Assembly: GCF_014697615.1 (NCBI RefSeq)
Contig: NZ_JACJSD010000010.1
Coordinates: 1 to 64,000, forward strand
Length of the DNA: 64,000 nt
Direction: 5' to 3'
From: Nostoc sp. FACHB-280
Lineage (GTDB): Bacteria; Cyanobacteriota; Cyanobacteriia; Cyanobacteriales; Nostocaceae
Position numbers and translations under genes: made by a program. Position 1 is the first letter of the stretch. Every line of letters begins with the position of its first letter. Shown in pieces: positions 35,366-45,055 of this stretch. Below the pieces are notes generated by a model. That model was not told where the DNA came from. It searched no databases and was given only the letters and a program-made list of their open reading frames with translations.

Positions 35366-36250
35366 CTAAATTAAATTCAGTTTCTGAAGCACCGCCTCCA
35401 GTTTTTGGCTTATTTCTGAGTCAGCATCACATAGGGGCGGACGAGTTGAACCAACCTCCCAACCTTGAAGTTTGAGTGCTTGTTTAATGGGAATGGGGTT
35501 TGTAGTGATAAATAAAGCTTTAAATAACGGGAAGAGTTGGAGATGAATGTCTCTAGCTTCTGCAATTTTTCCCGCACTAAAAGCTTGAATCATCTGCTGT
35601 AGTTGGTTTCCTACCAGATGAGAAGCCACACTGACTACTCCTGTTGCCCCCAGTGCTAACAAGGGCAAGGTAAGGGAATCATCTCCAGCGTAAATCTGAA
35701 ATTCTTGTGATGTCAAGCGACGGATTTCACTTGCCTGGTCTAAATTACCACTGGCTTCTTTTATTCCAACAATATTATCAATTTCTGCTAATTTGGCAAC
35801 GGTTTCGGCACTGAGATTTTGACCGGTACGACCAGGAACGTTATATAACAACACGGGAGTGTCAGGGCAAGATTGGGCAATTGCCTGAAAATGTTGATAT
35901 AGACCAGCTTGGGGCGGTTTATTGTAATAAGGTACAACTTGTAATGTACCGTTTACTCCTATTTTAGCCGCCTTTTGGGTAGCTGCGATCGCTTCTTTGG
36001 TGGAATTGGAACCACATCCTGCTATAACTTTGGCTTTGCCAGATACAGCCTGCAATATTTCCAAAAATAGCTGGTATTCCTCCTCCCAAGTTAGGGTTGG
36101 GGATTCTCCTGTTGTACCGCATACCACCAACGTATCTGTCCCGTTGTTAGCTAGATGCGCTGCTAGTTCTGCCGCTACACCATAGTTGACACTACCGTCT
36201 GGTTTAAACGGTGTGATCATAGCGGTTAAAACTCTACCAAAATCTCCCAC
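35366..36250 (-). CDS. dapA: 4-hydroxy-tetrahydrodipicolinate synthase
   Basis: A 294-residue class I aldolase of lysine and diaminopimelate synthesis. [40 protein letters not shown] with the catalytic tyrosine and [11 protein letters not shown] with the Schiff-base lysine near residue 165 are all intact. It condenses pyruvate with aspartate semialdehyde from the enzyme encoded upstream. The order asd-dapA-rnj on one strand suggests a shared transcript. Confidence 0.95.
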   Translation of the reverse strand: MGDFGRVLTAMITPFKPDGSVNYGVAAELAAHLANNGTDTLVVCGTTGESPTLTWEEEYQLFLEILQAVSGKAKVIAGCGSNSTKEAIAATQKAAKIGVNGTLQVVPYYNKPPQAGLYQHFQAIAQSCPDTPVLLYNVPGRTGQNLSAETVAKLAEIDNIVGIKEASGNLDQASEIRRLTSQEFQIYAGDDSLTLPLLALGATGVVSVASHLVGNQLQQMIQAFSAGKIAEARDIHLQLFPLFKALFITTNPIPIKQALKLQGWEVGSTRPPLCDADSEISQKLEAVLQKLNLI

Positions 36251-36390
36251 CCTCGTTTTTCTCCTGATTACCTGCTTGGTTTTTGTTATCTTGGTGGTTT
36301 TCTATAATGTAATAGCTTATTCGCCAATTACTTTCAAGAGTGATGCACTCATTTGTTTGTTGTCATACTTGTTGGACTGATGACACAAAA

Positions 36391-37434
36391 CTACTGAGAA
36401 ACATAAGCTGCTGCTGATCTGAGCAGATTTTTTTCCACTAATAATTCTGCAATTTGTACGGCGTTTAAAGCTGCGCCTTTGCGAATTTGATCGCCACAAA
36501 GCCACAGTTCTAAGCCGCAGGGATGAGATATATCCTGACGAATTCTCCCCACTAACACTTCATCCCGACCAGTTGCTTCTATGGGCATGGGGAAATGATT
36601 TGCTCGCCAATCTTCTACTAGTTTTACCCCTGGCGCATTACTTAAGATTTCTCTGGCGGTATCTGGGCTAAATGGAGTGTCAAATTCTAGGTTAATGGCT
36701 TCGGAATGGGCGCGAAGTACGGGAACCCGTACACAAGTTGCACTAATCCTAATTTCTTGGGTGCCGAAAATCTTCCGCGTTTCATTCACCATTTTCATTT
36801 CTTCTTCACAGTACCCAAAATCATTAATGGGGGTGTTGTGAGGAAATAAGTTAAATGCTAAAGGATAGGGCAGAACTTCCGCAACTGGTTCCTGTCCTTG
36901 GAGAATAGCAGCCGCTTGCGTCTTCACTTCTGCCATTGCTTTGGCACCAGCACCACTGGCTGATTGATAGGTGGCAGCAATAATCCGTTTTATTGGTTGA
37001 ATTTGATGCAATGGCCAAATTGCCACTGCCATCAAAATTGTCGTGCAGTTGGGATTGGCGATAATGCCTTGATGGGCGGCTGCGGCTTGGGGATTCACTT
37101 CCGGCACAACTAAAGGCACTTCGGGGTTCATCCGAAAAGCACTGGAGTTATCAATGACGACTGCGCCTTTTGCAACTGCTACAGGAGCCCATTTTTTGGA
37201 TGTGGAACCGCCAGCACTGGCTAATACCAAATCTACATTTTCTAAAGCGCGATCGCTAACCGGTTCTACTAATAAATCTTCTCCTTTAAATTTAAGCGAT
37301 CGCCCCACGCTGCGTTCAGATGCCAGTAATTTTAATTCTGCCAGTGGAAAATTTCGGCTTTCTAATAATTCCAGCAACTCTGTACCGACAGCACCAGTCG
37401 CACCCAAAATAGCTACACGATATGTTTTAGACAA
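36391..37434 (-). CDS. asd: Aspartate-semialdehyde dehydrogenase
   Basis: A 347-residue enzyme of aspartate-family amino acid synthesis. The start YRVAILGATGAVGTELLELL is the NADP-binding loop; NPNCTTI carries the catalytic cysteine near residue 129, and RVPVLRAHSEAINLEF the substrate arginine and catalytic histidine. It is upstream of dapA by 140 bases. Sequence and length are standard for the bacterial/plant form. Confidence 0.95.
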   Translation of the reverse strand: MSKTYRVAILGATGAVGTELLELLESRNFPLAELKLLASERSVGRSLKFKGEDLLVEPVSDRALENVDLVLASAGGSTSKKWAPVAVAKGAVVIDNSSAFRMNPEVPLVVPEVNPQAAAAHQGIIANPNCTTILMAVAIWPLHQIQPIKRIIAATYQSASGAGAKAMAEVKTQAAAILQGQEPVAEVLPYPLAFNLFPHNTPINDFGYCEEEMKMVNETRKIFGTQEIRISATCVRVPVLRAHSEAINLEFDTPFSPDTAREILSNAPGVKLVEDWRANHFPMPIEATGRDEVLVGRIRQDISHPCGLELWLCGDQIRKGAALNAVQIAELLVEKNLLRSAAAYVSQ

Positions 37435-38055
37435 ATGAACTTCCTCCCTTCATTTAAGAGGTGAATGAGTAATGTTTTGAAACTGAAATTTATGGCAGTA
37501 GCAATAGCAGATTTTGAATAATTCTTTGTTTTATTTCAGCTTTTTAATCACGGTAGGTTAATTTTTGGGTTATATATCTTAATAAATATATGAAAAATTT
37601 ACAATATTTTATAACTGCCCAGTAAATTTTCTACCAACTAAAAAAGTATATATTATTCTACAACAAATTACGGCGCAGGAAAAAACGTCTAGCAAATCAA
37701 GATCACCTATGAGGATTCTTGATGTGTAAGTTAACAAATGTTGTGCCTTCACCATGACTAGGTTTGAGGCAAATCATCAATGTACTATGATCCAAGTGGC
37801 ATTCAGCCAAGCAAGTCAACTACCAAGCTAAATGATGAAACTGGGACTTGTTGGGTAAACAGCCCTAACAAGTTTACTGTGAGAGGGTGTATGGATAAAT
37901 TTATTGTGGTAAAGTGTCAAGTCCTTTGCCATTGGCAGTAAACTGGATATCTACTGAAGGCACTTGCCATTCCTACCTACAGATATCAAAGCGCATAGGC
38001 GTTAAATTGTGGCTTATGTGTTCTTGGAGTTAAAAATACCAAATAGAGACGAAGC
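37435..38055. other. Long gap between asd and tig with one strong hairpin
   Basis: About 620 bases of AT-rich DNA between two divergent genes. The most notable element is ACTTGTTGGG (37846-37855) pairing with CCCTAACAAGT (37863-37873) around a seven-base loop. No open frame of note and no tRNA were seen. The hairpin is about 180 bases ahead of tig and could belong to a leader or a small RNA; there is no T-run directly after it. Confidence 0.5.
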
Positions 38056-39480
38056 ATGAAAGTTACCCAGGAGAAACTTCCCGCCAGCCAAATAGGGCTA
38101 GAAATAGAGATTACACCAGAAATTACTCAGCAAACCTACGAACAAGTTATTAAAAACTTATCCAGTACTGTCAATATTCCTGGGTTTCGTAAAGGTAAAG
38201 TGCCTCGGCAAATATTGCTTCAGCGCCTGGGGGTAAGTCGTGTTAAGGCCGCCGCTTTAGAAGAATTGATTCAAGACGGCATCCAACAAGCGGTCAAACA
38301 AGAAGACATTCAAGCAATTGGTCAGCCGCAATTGCGCTCTTCATTTGAAGACCTGATCAATAATTATGAACCGGGCAAACCACTCACGTTCTCGGCGGCT
38401 GTGGATGTGGAACCGGAAATAACCCTGAACCAGTACACCGGCTTGCAAGCCCAAGCGGAAGAAATCAAATATGACCCCGCCCAGGTAGATAACGTCTTGG
38501 AAAAAGAACGCCAACAAATGGCAACACTAATTCCAGTCGAAGGTAGAACTGCTCAAATTGGTGATGTGGCTGTTGTCGATTTTCAAGGGGTGATAGCCAA
38601 AGCAGAAGGTGATGACCCTGATGCTGAACCAACACCAATTCCGGGCGGCGATGCGACTGATTTTCAAGTCGAGTTACAAGAAGATAAATTTATCCCTGGT
38701 TTTGTCACAGGAATAGTAGGGATGAATCCTGGGGAAACCAAGGAAATTTCAGCCCAGTTTCCAGATCCTTATGTCAACCAAGAGTTAGCAGGTAAACCTG
38801 CACTTTTTACAGTCACCCTTAAGGAACTGAAGGAAAAAGAACTGCCAGAATTAGACGATGATTTTGCTCAAGAAGTCAGCGATTTTGAAACCTTAGAAGA
38901 ACTGCGGAAATCTTTAGAAGATCGGTATCAAAAAGAAGCTGAAGACAAAACCAAAACCAACAAGCAAGAAGCATTGCTGGCAGAACTACTAAAGCACGTA
39001 GACGTTGACTTGCCAGGAACCTTAATTGAGCAAGAAGTCGATGCAATGCTTACCCAAACTGCTATGCGCTTGGCGCAGCAGGGGTTGGATGTGAGAAAGC
39101 TGTTTACTCAAGATATTATTCCGCAATTGCGGGAGAGATCTCGCCCAGAGGCAATTGAACGTATAAAACGTTCTTTAGCTCTGCGAGAAATCGGCAAACG
39201 CGAATCTTTGGTAGTTACCCCAGAAGAACTCCAAGCCAGAGTAACAGAACTGTTAGAGCAGTATGCTGATGAAGATATTGACGAAGAAAAACTCAGTTCA
39301 ATGGTGGAAAATGAACTACTGAGTGACAAAATTCTCAATTGGCTCTTAGACAATTCATCAGTTGAATTAGTCCCAGAAGGTACTTTAAGCGCCCAAGAAG
39401 AACCAGCAGATGAAGCAACTGCACCTGAGACTGAGGCAAGCAGCAGCGAAGCTACGGCAGAATCAGCAGTAGAAGGATAG
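38056..39480 (+). CDS. tig: Trigger factor
   Basis: A 474-residue ribosome-bound chaperone. The N-terminal signature reads NIPGFRKGKVPRQILLQRLG (ribosome-binding loop). The FKBP-type peptidyl-prolyl isomerase domain lies about residues 165-250 (VAVVDFQGVIAKAEGDDPDA; MNPGETKEISAQFPDPY), and the C-terminal arms are acidic. It is first in the classical tig-clpP-clpX order. The last 25 residues (PADEATAPETEASSSEATAE) are a low-complexity acidic tail. Confidence 0.96.
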   Translation: MKVTQEKLPASQIGLEIEITPEITQQTYEQVIKNLSSTVNIPGFRKGKVPRQILLQRLGVSRVKAAALEELIQDGIQQAVKQEDIQAIGQPQLRSSFEDLINNYEPGKPLTFSAAVDVEPEITLNQYTGLQAQAEEIKYDPAQVDNVLEKERQQMATLIPVEGRTAQIGDVAVVDFQGVIAKAEGDDPDAEPTPIPGGDATDFQVELQEDKFIPGFVTGIVGMNPGETKEISAQFPDPYVNQELAGKPALFTVTLKELKEKELPELDDDFAQEVSDFETLEELRKSLEDRYQKEAEDKTKTNKQEALLAELLKHVDVDLPGTLIEQEVDAMLTQTAMRLAQQGLDVRKLFTQDIIPQLRERSRPEAIERIKRSLALREIGKRESLVVTPEELQARVTELLEQYADEDIDEEKLSSMVENELLSDKILNWLLDNSSVELVPEGTLSAQEEPADEATAPETEASSSEATAESAVEG

Positions 39481-39847
39481 GGGTGTAAGGGTGCAGGGGT
39501 GCAGGGTGAAAATTACTCAGCACTCAGCACTCCCCTTCGGCTATCTCTACTGTTGGGCGATCGCAATCTCGTTTTGGGTAGATTAGGCTAGGGTAGTAAG
39601 TATCTGCTTTGAGTGTGAAAAATTATTACTCAGCACTCAGTCATTAACCTTTAAGGGAGGCTTAATATTGTCGGTATTTTAGACAAAATTCTTTACCTGT
39701 AAAGACCTGAGCTTGATAGTGTGTTACACGAGAAAAATCTGGATGAGGCATAATGGTTAACACATAGCTCAAATCAAAATCTCATCCGTGAAAAAAGCAG
39801 CGATCGCTGCCTTAAGCTAAGTCCTATTAATTCTCAGATATTCTCCT
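39481..39847. other. Gap between tig and clpP with repeat DNA
   Basis: GGGTGTAAGGGTGCAGGGGT and TCAGCACTCAGCACTCC units (repeat class also seen near 52.1, 57.5 and 60.4 kb) occupy the first 150 bases. A further copy of ACTCAGCACTCAG is near 39630. The last 150 bases are AT-rich and presumably carry the clpP promoter. No gene is seen. Confidence 0.55.
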
Positions 39848-40546
39848 ATGCTTTTATCGCAGTCAGGAAATTACCCCATCATCAGTTCCAGCCACCTAGC
39901 TATTAACTCCCATTTGAATGGCCCTAACAGCATTGTGCCAACTGTGGTAGAGCAGTCAGGGATGGGAGAAAGAGCATTTGATATCTACTCCCGTTTATTA
40001 CGAGAGCGGATTATTTTTTTAGGAACAGCCATCGATGATACCGTTGCTAATTCCATCGTGGCGCAGTTACTGTTCTTAGATTCCGAAGACTCAGAAAAAG
40101 ACATTCAGCTGTACATAAATTCTCCTGGCGGTTCCGTCTACGCAGGAATGGCAATTTATGATACAATCCAACAAATCCGCCCTGATGTTGTTACGATCTG
40201 TTTTGGATTAGCTGCGAGCATGGGGGCATTTTTGTTAGCTGCTGGAACCGCAGGTAAGCGTATGTCTTTACCTGACTCTCGAATTATGATCCATCAACCC
40301 CTAGGTGGCGCTCAAGGTCAAGCCATTGATATAGAAATTCAAGCCAGAGAAATTCTTTATATCAAGGCACAGTTGAATCAGTTATTGGCTCATCATACTG
40401 GTCAACCTCTAGAGAGAATCGAAGCAGATACAGACCGCGACTTTTTCATGTCGGCAGAAGAAGCTAAAAATTACGGTTTGATTGATCAGGTTATCTCCCG
40501 ACAAAATCTTCCCACAGCTGGGGAAAACGTCACCATTCTGAAATAA
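39848..40546 (+). CDS. clpP: ATP-dependent Clp protease, proteolytic subunit
   Basis: A 232-residue serine protease. [20 protein letters not shown] is the conserved start of the mature fold; [14 protein letters not shown] holds the catalytic serine near residue 129, [14 protein letters not shown] the histidine near 154, and YGLIDQVI follows the aspartate region. The N-terminal 38 residues before this are longer than in E. coli and may be removed or reflect a later start. It precedes clpX by nine bases. Confidence 0.95.
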   Translation: MLLSQSGNYPIISSSHLAINSHLNGPNSIVPTVVEQSGMGERAFDIYSRLLRERIIFLGTAIDDTVANSIVAQLLFLDSEDSEKDIQLYINSPGGSVYAGMAIYDTIQQIRPDVVTICFGLAASMGAFLLAAGTAGKRMSLPDSRIMIHQPLGGAQGQAIDIEIQAREILYIKAQLNQLLAHHTGQPLERIEADTDRDFFMSAEEAKNYGLIDQVISRQNLPTAGENVTILK

Positions 40547-40555
40547 GAGGCTGGT

Positions 40556-41896
40556 ATGTCTAAGTACGACTCCCATTTAAAATGTTCGTTTTGTGGCAAG
40601 TCTCAAGAGCAGGTGCGTAAGTTGATCGCAGGGCCGGGAGTTTACATCTGCGACGAGTGCGTTGACTTGTGTAATGAAATACTAGATGAGGAGTTACTGG
40701 ACACCAATGGTGTAGCGCCACAACCAGCACCAAAGTCTGAAGTACCTCAAAAACGTCGTAACCGTTCTGCTAATCTCTCATTTAATCAGATACCCAAACC
40801 TAGAGAGATTAAAAAGTATCTTGATGAGCATGTCATTGGCCAAGACGAAGCCAAAAAAGTTTTGTCAGTCGCAGTTTACAACCACTACAAGCGGCTGGCA
40901 ATCTTGCAGTCTAAAGGCAGTGGCAAAAACGGAGCAGATGACGCAGTAGAGCTACAGAAGTCTAACATTTTGTTAATTGGCCCAACTGGTTGCGGCAAAA
41001 CTCTGTTAGCACAAACTCTAGCTAAGATTTTAGATGTACCTTTTGCCGTGGCGGATGCTACTACGTTAACAGAAGCAGGCTATGTCGGTGAAGATGTGGA
41101 AAACATCTTGCTGCGCCTGTTGCAAGTAGCAGACTTGGATGTAGAAGAGGCTCAACGCGGAATTATCTACATCGATGAAATTGATAAAATTGCCCGCAAG
41201 AGTGAAAATCCCTCAATTACACGGGATGTGTCTGGTGAAGGCGTACAGCAAGCATTACTGAAAATGCTAGAAGGTACGATCGCCAACGTACCACCCCAAG
41301 GCGGACGAAAACATCCGTATCAAGACTGCATCCAAATCGATACCAGTAATATTCTGTTTATCTGTGGTGGTGCATTTGTGGGCTTAGAAAAGGTTGTCGA
41401 GCAAAGAGCCGGCAAAAAATCAATTGGCTTTGTGCAACCGGGAGAAGGACAATCAAAAGAAAAACGCACCGCCGATGTTCTCAGGAACTTAGAACCAGAT
41501 GATTTGGTGAAATTTGGGATGATTCCCGAATTTATCGGACGGATACCAATGGTAGCAGTAGTAGACCCATTGGATGAAGAAGCGTTGATGGCAATTCTCA
41601 CCCAACCGCGCAGTGCTTTGGTGAAACAATACCAAAAACTGCTGAAGATGGATAACGTCCAATTAGATTTTAAACAAGATGCCTTGCGAGCGATCGCTCA
41701 AGAAGCCTACCGCCGCAAAACGGGTGCAAGAGCATTGCGGGGTATTGTAGAAGAACTCATGCTAGATGTGATGTACGAGTTACCATCTCGTAAAGACGTG
41801 ACTCGCTGCACAGTAACGCGAGAAATGGTTGAGAAACGCTCTACCGCCGAACTGATAGTACATCCATCCTCACTACCAAAACCAGAATCAGCATAA
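40556..41896 (+). CDS. clpX: ATP-dependent Clp protease, ATP-binding subunit ClpX
   Basis: A 446-residue AAA+ unfoldase. The zinc-binding domain has [20 protein letters not shown] and [11 protein letters not shown]. Walker A is [11 protein letters not shown], Walker [12 protein letters not shown], sensor 1 near ILFICGGAF, the pore loop AGYVGEDVE and the substrate-pore RKH-like segment lies near TRDVSGEG. The ClpP-binding IGF-type loop is [11 protein letters not shown], as in cyanobacterial ClpX. It is tightly linked to clpP. Confidence 0.96.
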   Translation: MSKYDSHLKCSFCGKSQEQVRKLIAGPGVYICDECVDLCNEILDEELLDTNGVAPQPAPKSEVPQKRRNRSANLSFNQIPKPREIKKYLDEHVIGQDEAKKVLSVAVYNHYKRLAILQSKGSGKNGADDAVELQKSNILLIGPTGCGKTLLAQTLAKILDVPFAVADATTLTEAGYVGEDVENILLRLLQVADLDVEEAQRGIIYIDEIDKIARKSENPSITRDVSGEGVQQALLKMLEGTIANVPPQGGRKHPYQDCIQIDTSNILFICGGAFVGLEKVVEQRAGKKSIGFVQPGEGQSKEKRTADVLRNLEPDDLVKFGMIPEFIGRIPMVAVVDPLDEEALMAILTQPRSALVKQYQKLLKMDNVQLDFKQDALRAIAQEAYRRKTGARALRGIVEELMLDVMYELPSRKDVTRCTVTREMVEKRSTAELIVHPSSLPKPESA

Positions 41897-41986
41897 TAGT
41901 CATCAGTCATTAGTCATTAGTCATTAGTAAAAGCAAAATGACTAATGGCTAAAAACAAAAGACAAATGACAAAGGACAAATGACTC
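41897..41986. repeat. Heptamer repeats after clpX
   Basis: Units of GTCATTAGTCATTAGTCATT are followed by their reverse-complement class (AATGACTAATGG) and AAAGACAAATGACAAAGGAC, directly before the next ATG. The two halves can pair, so the repeat may also end clpX transcription. Confidence 0.65.
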
Positions 41987-42895
41987 ATGCCTTACATTGC
42001 TGTTCGTGGTGTTGAACATTACTACGAGTGGGTGAAACAATCATCTGCTGCTGTGAACAAACCCGTGATGGTTTTCATTCACGGTTGGGCTGGTTCAGCT
42101 AGGTATTGGAAAAGCACTGCGGCAGCTTTATCAGACCAATTTGATTGTTTACTCTATGATATGCGCGGGTTTGGGCGTTCTGGTGGGAAACCAACTCTAG
42201 TCCCAGCTAGTGAGTCTGTTGCTACTTCCCAGTCCAGTCAAGAAACATCAGCCGCAATTCAAGAGTTAACTTATGAGTTGGAAGAATACGCTGATGATTT
42301 AGCAGTGCTTTTAGATGAGTTGCATCTTGAGCGTGTTTATATCAATGCTCATTCAATGGGTGCGTCTGTGGCGACTTTGTTTTTTAACCGCTATCCCCAA
42401 AAAGTAGAGCGAGGAATTTTAACTTGTAGTGGGATTTTTGAATATGATGAAAAAGCTTTTACAGCCTTTCATAAATTTGGCGGTTATGTAGTTAAATTTC
42501 GCCCCAAATGGTTAGGTAAAATTCCATTTGTTGACCGGATGTTTATGGCGAGATTTTTACATCGTTCCATACCAAAAGCTGAACGTCAGGCTTTTCTACA
42601 AGATTTTATAGATGCAGATTATGATGCTGCTTTAGGCACAATTTTTACTTCTGTTAGTAAAGCACAATCGGAATTGATGCCGCAAGAATTTGCTAAATTA
42701 ACAGTGCCAACGCTGCTAATTGCGGGTGAGTATGACCAGATTATTCCCGCCGCAATGGGAAAACAAGCCGCAGCCATGAATGACCAAGTTGAGTTTGTGT
42801 TGATTCCTGATACAGCACATTTCCCCATGTTGGAAGATGCGCCGACTTACTTACGACGGGTGCGAGAGTTTTTGCAAGTTCCTTCTATTGTATAA
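41987..42895 (+). CDS. Alpha/beta hydrolase
   Basis: A 302-residue alpha/beta-hydrolase-fold protein. HGWAGSARYW forms the oxyanion loop, YDMRGFGRSGG is the conserved turn, and NAHSMGASVA carries the nucleophile serine near residue 124. The acid is in AGEYDQIIP and the base histidine in DTAHFPMLEDAP. A glutamine/serine-rich insert near residue 85 is slightly unusual. The substrate is unknown. A Uma2 gene follows 17 bases later. Confidence 0.88.
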   Translation: MPYIAVRGVEHYYEWVKQSSAAVNKPVMVFIHGWAGSARYWKSTAAALSDQFDCLLYDMRGFGRSGGKPTLVPASESVATSQSSQETSAAIQELTYELEEYADDLAVLLDELHLERVYINAHSMGASVATLFFNRYPQKVERGILTCSGIFEYDEKAFTAFHKFGGYVVKFRPKWLGKIPFVDRMFMARFLHRSIPKAERQAFLQDFIDADYDAALGTIFTSVSKAQSELMPQEFAKLTVPTLLIAGEYDQIIPAAMGKQAAAMNDQVEFVLIPDTAHFPMLEDAPTYLRRVREFLQVPSIV

Positions 42896-42912
42896 ATGTA
42901 GAGGTTGTAACT

Positions 42913-43536
42913 ATGGCTCAAGCCTTACCTAGAGTAGTAACATTTGCGGAATTTGCTGCGTGGCGACCCGAAGGGGGACGTTACGAATTGCATAATGGAG
43001 TGATTGTGGAAATGGCACAACCTGTTGGAGGTCATGAAGGAGTTGTGGGTTTTTTAGTTGAAGAGGTTGTGCCAGAATACAAACGGCTAAAATTACCGTA
43101 CTTCTTACCAAAAACCGCGCTAGTTAAACCACCCGAAAACGAATCAGGTTACTCCCCTGATATTTTGTTATTAAATCGGAAAAATCTGGTTCACGAACCA
43201 CTGTGGAAAAAAGAATCAACGGTGATGGACGGTGCATCCATACCCTTGATTATTGAGATTGTCAGCAGTAACTGGCGTGACGATTATCATAAAAAGTTTG
43301 CAGACTATGAAATCATTGGTGTACCTGAGTACTGGATTGTAGATTATGCAGCGTTAGGGGGACGAGAATTTATCGGTAATCCTAAAGAACCTACGATTTT
43401 TATCTGTGAATTGGTCGATGGAGAATACGTAAAAAGAATGTTCCGTGCCAATGATGTGATTGTCTCGCCTTCTTTCTCCAAACTTAACTTTACTGCACAA
43501 CAAGTTTTTGATGCGGCTCTGACAGAGGAAGAATAA
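42913..43536 (+). CDS. Uma2-family protein
   Basis: A 207-residue Uma2 (DUF820) protein without the coiled-coil tail of the 6-kb pair. RYELHNGVIVEMAQPVGGHE, GYSPDILLLNRK, and IPLIIEIVSSNWRDDYHKKF followed by DYEIIGVPEYWIVDYAALGG are the complete set of family motifs, including the acidic and lysine residues of the nuclease-like core. No partner gene reveals a role. Confidence 0.88.
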   Translation: MAQALPRVVTFAEFAAWRPEGGRYELHNGVIVEMAQPVGGHEGVVGFLVEEVVPEYKRLKLPYFLPKTALVKPPENESGYSPDILLLNRKNLVHEPLWKKESTVMDGASIPLIIEIVSSNWRDDYHKKFADYEIIGVPEYWIVDYAALGGREFIGNPKEPTIFICELVDGEYVKRMFRANDVIVSPSFSKLNFTAQQVFDAALTEEE

Positions 43537-43565
43537 TTATTAATAATTTTAAATCTGTTAGAAAA

Positions 43566-43907
43566 TTAAACGTTCCAAAATTCTTGTGCTATTGCTTCAA
43601 TTGTTCTGTCTAAACCTGGTAGATAATTCTCAATCACACTCCAAATAATATCTAAGTCTACACTCAAGTATTCATGAGTTAATCGATTTCTAAAACCAGC
43701 TATATTACTCCATTCAATTTCAGGGTAGGCGTTTTTCCAATCACTGGGTAATTTCTGTACTAATTCGCACATTACCTGAAGATTTCTTAAAACAGCATCT
43801 TGCGTTTTAATATCTTGAAAAAATACTTCTTTACCATCAACAGTATATTGCTGAATTCTGCCGATACAATCTCGAATGTGAATGAGATAAATCCGAATAT
43901 CCTTCAC
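43566..43907 (-). CDS. hepT: HepT-type toxin (HEPN domain)
   Basis: A 113-residue HEPN-fold protein (DUF86). The active-site signature R-x4-H-x-Y is present as RNRLTHEY near residues 72-79, and the helical shell (RDCIGRIQQYTVDGKEVFFQ; VMCELVQKLPSDWKN) is typical. HepT proteins act as RNases and are silenced by AMP additions to the Tyr by the partner MntA. The overlap of four bases with the MntA gene (order antitoxin then toxin) fits the module. Confidence 0.9.
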   Translation of the reverse strand: MKDIRIYLIHIRDCIGRIQQYTVDGKEVFFQDIKTQDAVLRNLQVMCELVQKLPSDWKNAYPEIEWSNIAGFRNRLTHEYLSVDLDIIWSVIENYLPGLDRTIEAIAQEFWNV

Positions 43908-44215
43908 AAGAATATAGCCTCATGCAAAACTTTATCTCGAATTAAGTAATGCAAAGATTGAGTTGTGACAACATCAACTTTACGATTTAATAGAACTTCT
44001 AAATCTTGGATTAATCCGCCAGGAAACCAAGCTGATATTTTATCTAAATCGTAATCAATTAAAAAATCAATATCACTTTCTTCTGTTTCTTCTTTTCTGG
44101 CCACGCTACCAAAAACTCGTAGGTTATAGGCTCCATGTTTAGAAGCGATGTGGAGAATTTCTTCTCGCTTTTCTTGGAGTAATTGCTTTAAACCAGTTTT
44201 CAGGTTTTCTTTCAT
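43904..44215 (-). CDS. mntA: MntA-type nucleotidyltransferase antitoxin
   Basis: A 103-residue minimal nucleotidyltransferase. The GSVARKEETEESDIDFLIDY segment carries the GSx10DxD motif, with a third acid later in VDVVTTQ. The protein adds AMP to the HepT tyrosine in characterised homologues. The ATG at 44215 is preferred to an upstream TTG, which would add four residues. It is one of at least two toxin-antitoxin pairs in the window. Confidence 0.9.
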   Translation of the reverse strand: MKENLKTGLKQLLQEKREEILHIASKHGAYNLRVFGSVARKEETEESDIDFLIDYDLDKISAWFPGGLIQDLEVLLNRKVDVVTTQSLHYLIRDKVLHEAIFL

Positions 44216-44279
44216 AAACTTATGCAAAGATTTTTTGAAAGACTTACAATCGCCATAGTTTTACTTTATCAAAATAGTA

Positions 44280-44954
44280 CTAACCATCTACCTCAAAAGG
44301 TTCACCATAGGTTTCGCTGAAACAAACTTTGTTGGTAGGAAAGCGTCCGCTGTATGGTTTGAAGGGTTCAGTTGCGTAGCCAAGAGCTAGTAAACAGCAT
44401 ATATCTACTTCATCTGGGATTTGAAATGCTTGTTTCACTTGAGTGCTAACAAACCCTTCCATTGGGCAGCTATCTACACCAAAGCTTTTTGCCACAATCA
44501 TCATGTATGCTACTGCCAACATAGTGTGGCGGTTTGTCCAGGCTTCCATTGTGTCAAAACTGGGGTGATTCTGGAAAAATTCGGGAATGCTAGAACGCAG
44601 ATAACTGGCATAACTGGGAGTCATAATGCCTTGACCATCTCCAAGATGGATGACAGAAGTGATATTTGTCATTTGTGCTGCACGTCTGTCACCACAACAA
44701 ATTAAAACCACTGGTGCTTCGGCTATTTGGCGTTGGTTAAATGCACAAGCTTGCAGTGTTTCTTTGTTTTGTTGGCTTTTAACGACAATAAATCGCCAAG
44801 GTTGGAGGTTAAAGCCGGATGGTGCTTGGGCTGCTAATTCTAGTATTTCTTGTAAAATGACTTCGGGAATGCGATCACTCTTAAAGGCTCTAGCGGCTCG
44901 ACGTTGCTTGATTGCTTCTATCAGGCCAATATAAGGGTGCATTTCTACAAACAT
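44280..44954 (-). CDS. Nitroreductase family protein
   Basis: A 224-residue flavin-dependent oxidoreductase. KQRRAARAFKSDRIPEVILQ carries the FMN-binding arginines at the N terminus, APSGFNLQPWRFIVVKS the core flavin-binding strand-helix, and MEGFVSTQVKQAFQIPDEVD the C-terminal arm. The best-fitting role is NAD(P)H-linked reduction of quinones or nitro compounds; the substrate is not shown. An ATG at 44942 is also possible. Confidence 0.85.
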   Translation of the reverse strand: MFVEMHPYIGLIEAIKQRRAARAFKSDRIPEVILQEILELAAQAPSGFNLQPWRFIVVKSQQNKETLQACAFNQRQIAEAPVVLICCGDRRAAQMTNITSVIHLGDGQGIMTPSYASYLRSSIPEFFQNHPSFDTMEAWTNRHTMLAVAYMMIVAKSFGVDSCPMEGFVSTQVKQAFQIPDEVDICCLLALGYATEPFKPYSGRFPTNKVCFSETYGEPFEVDG

Positions 44955-45055
44955 AATCCTTGGATATTTGTTAGGTGTGTCTGCCTATCCCATTGTCCCC
45001 TTATCTTCTAGCATCCCTCTTCTATCTGTGGGTTTACTCAAACTACCAATTTATT

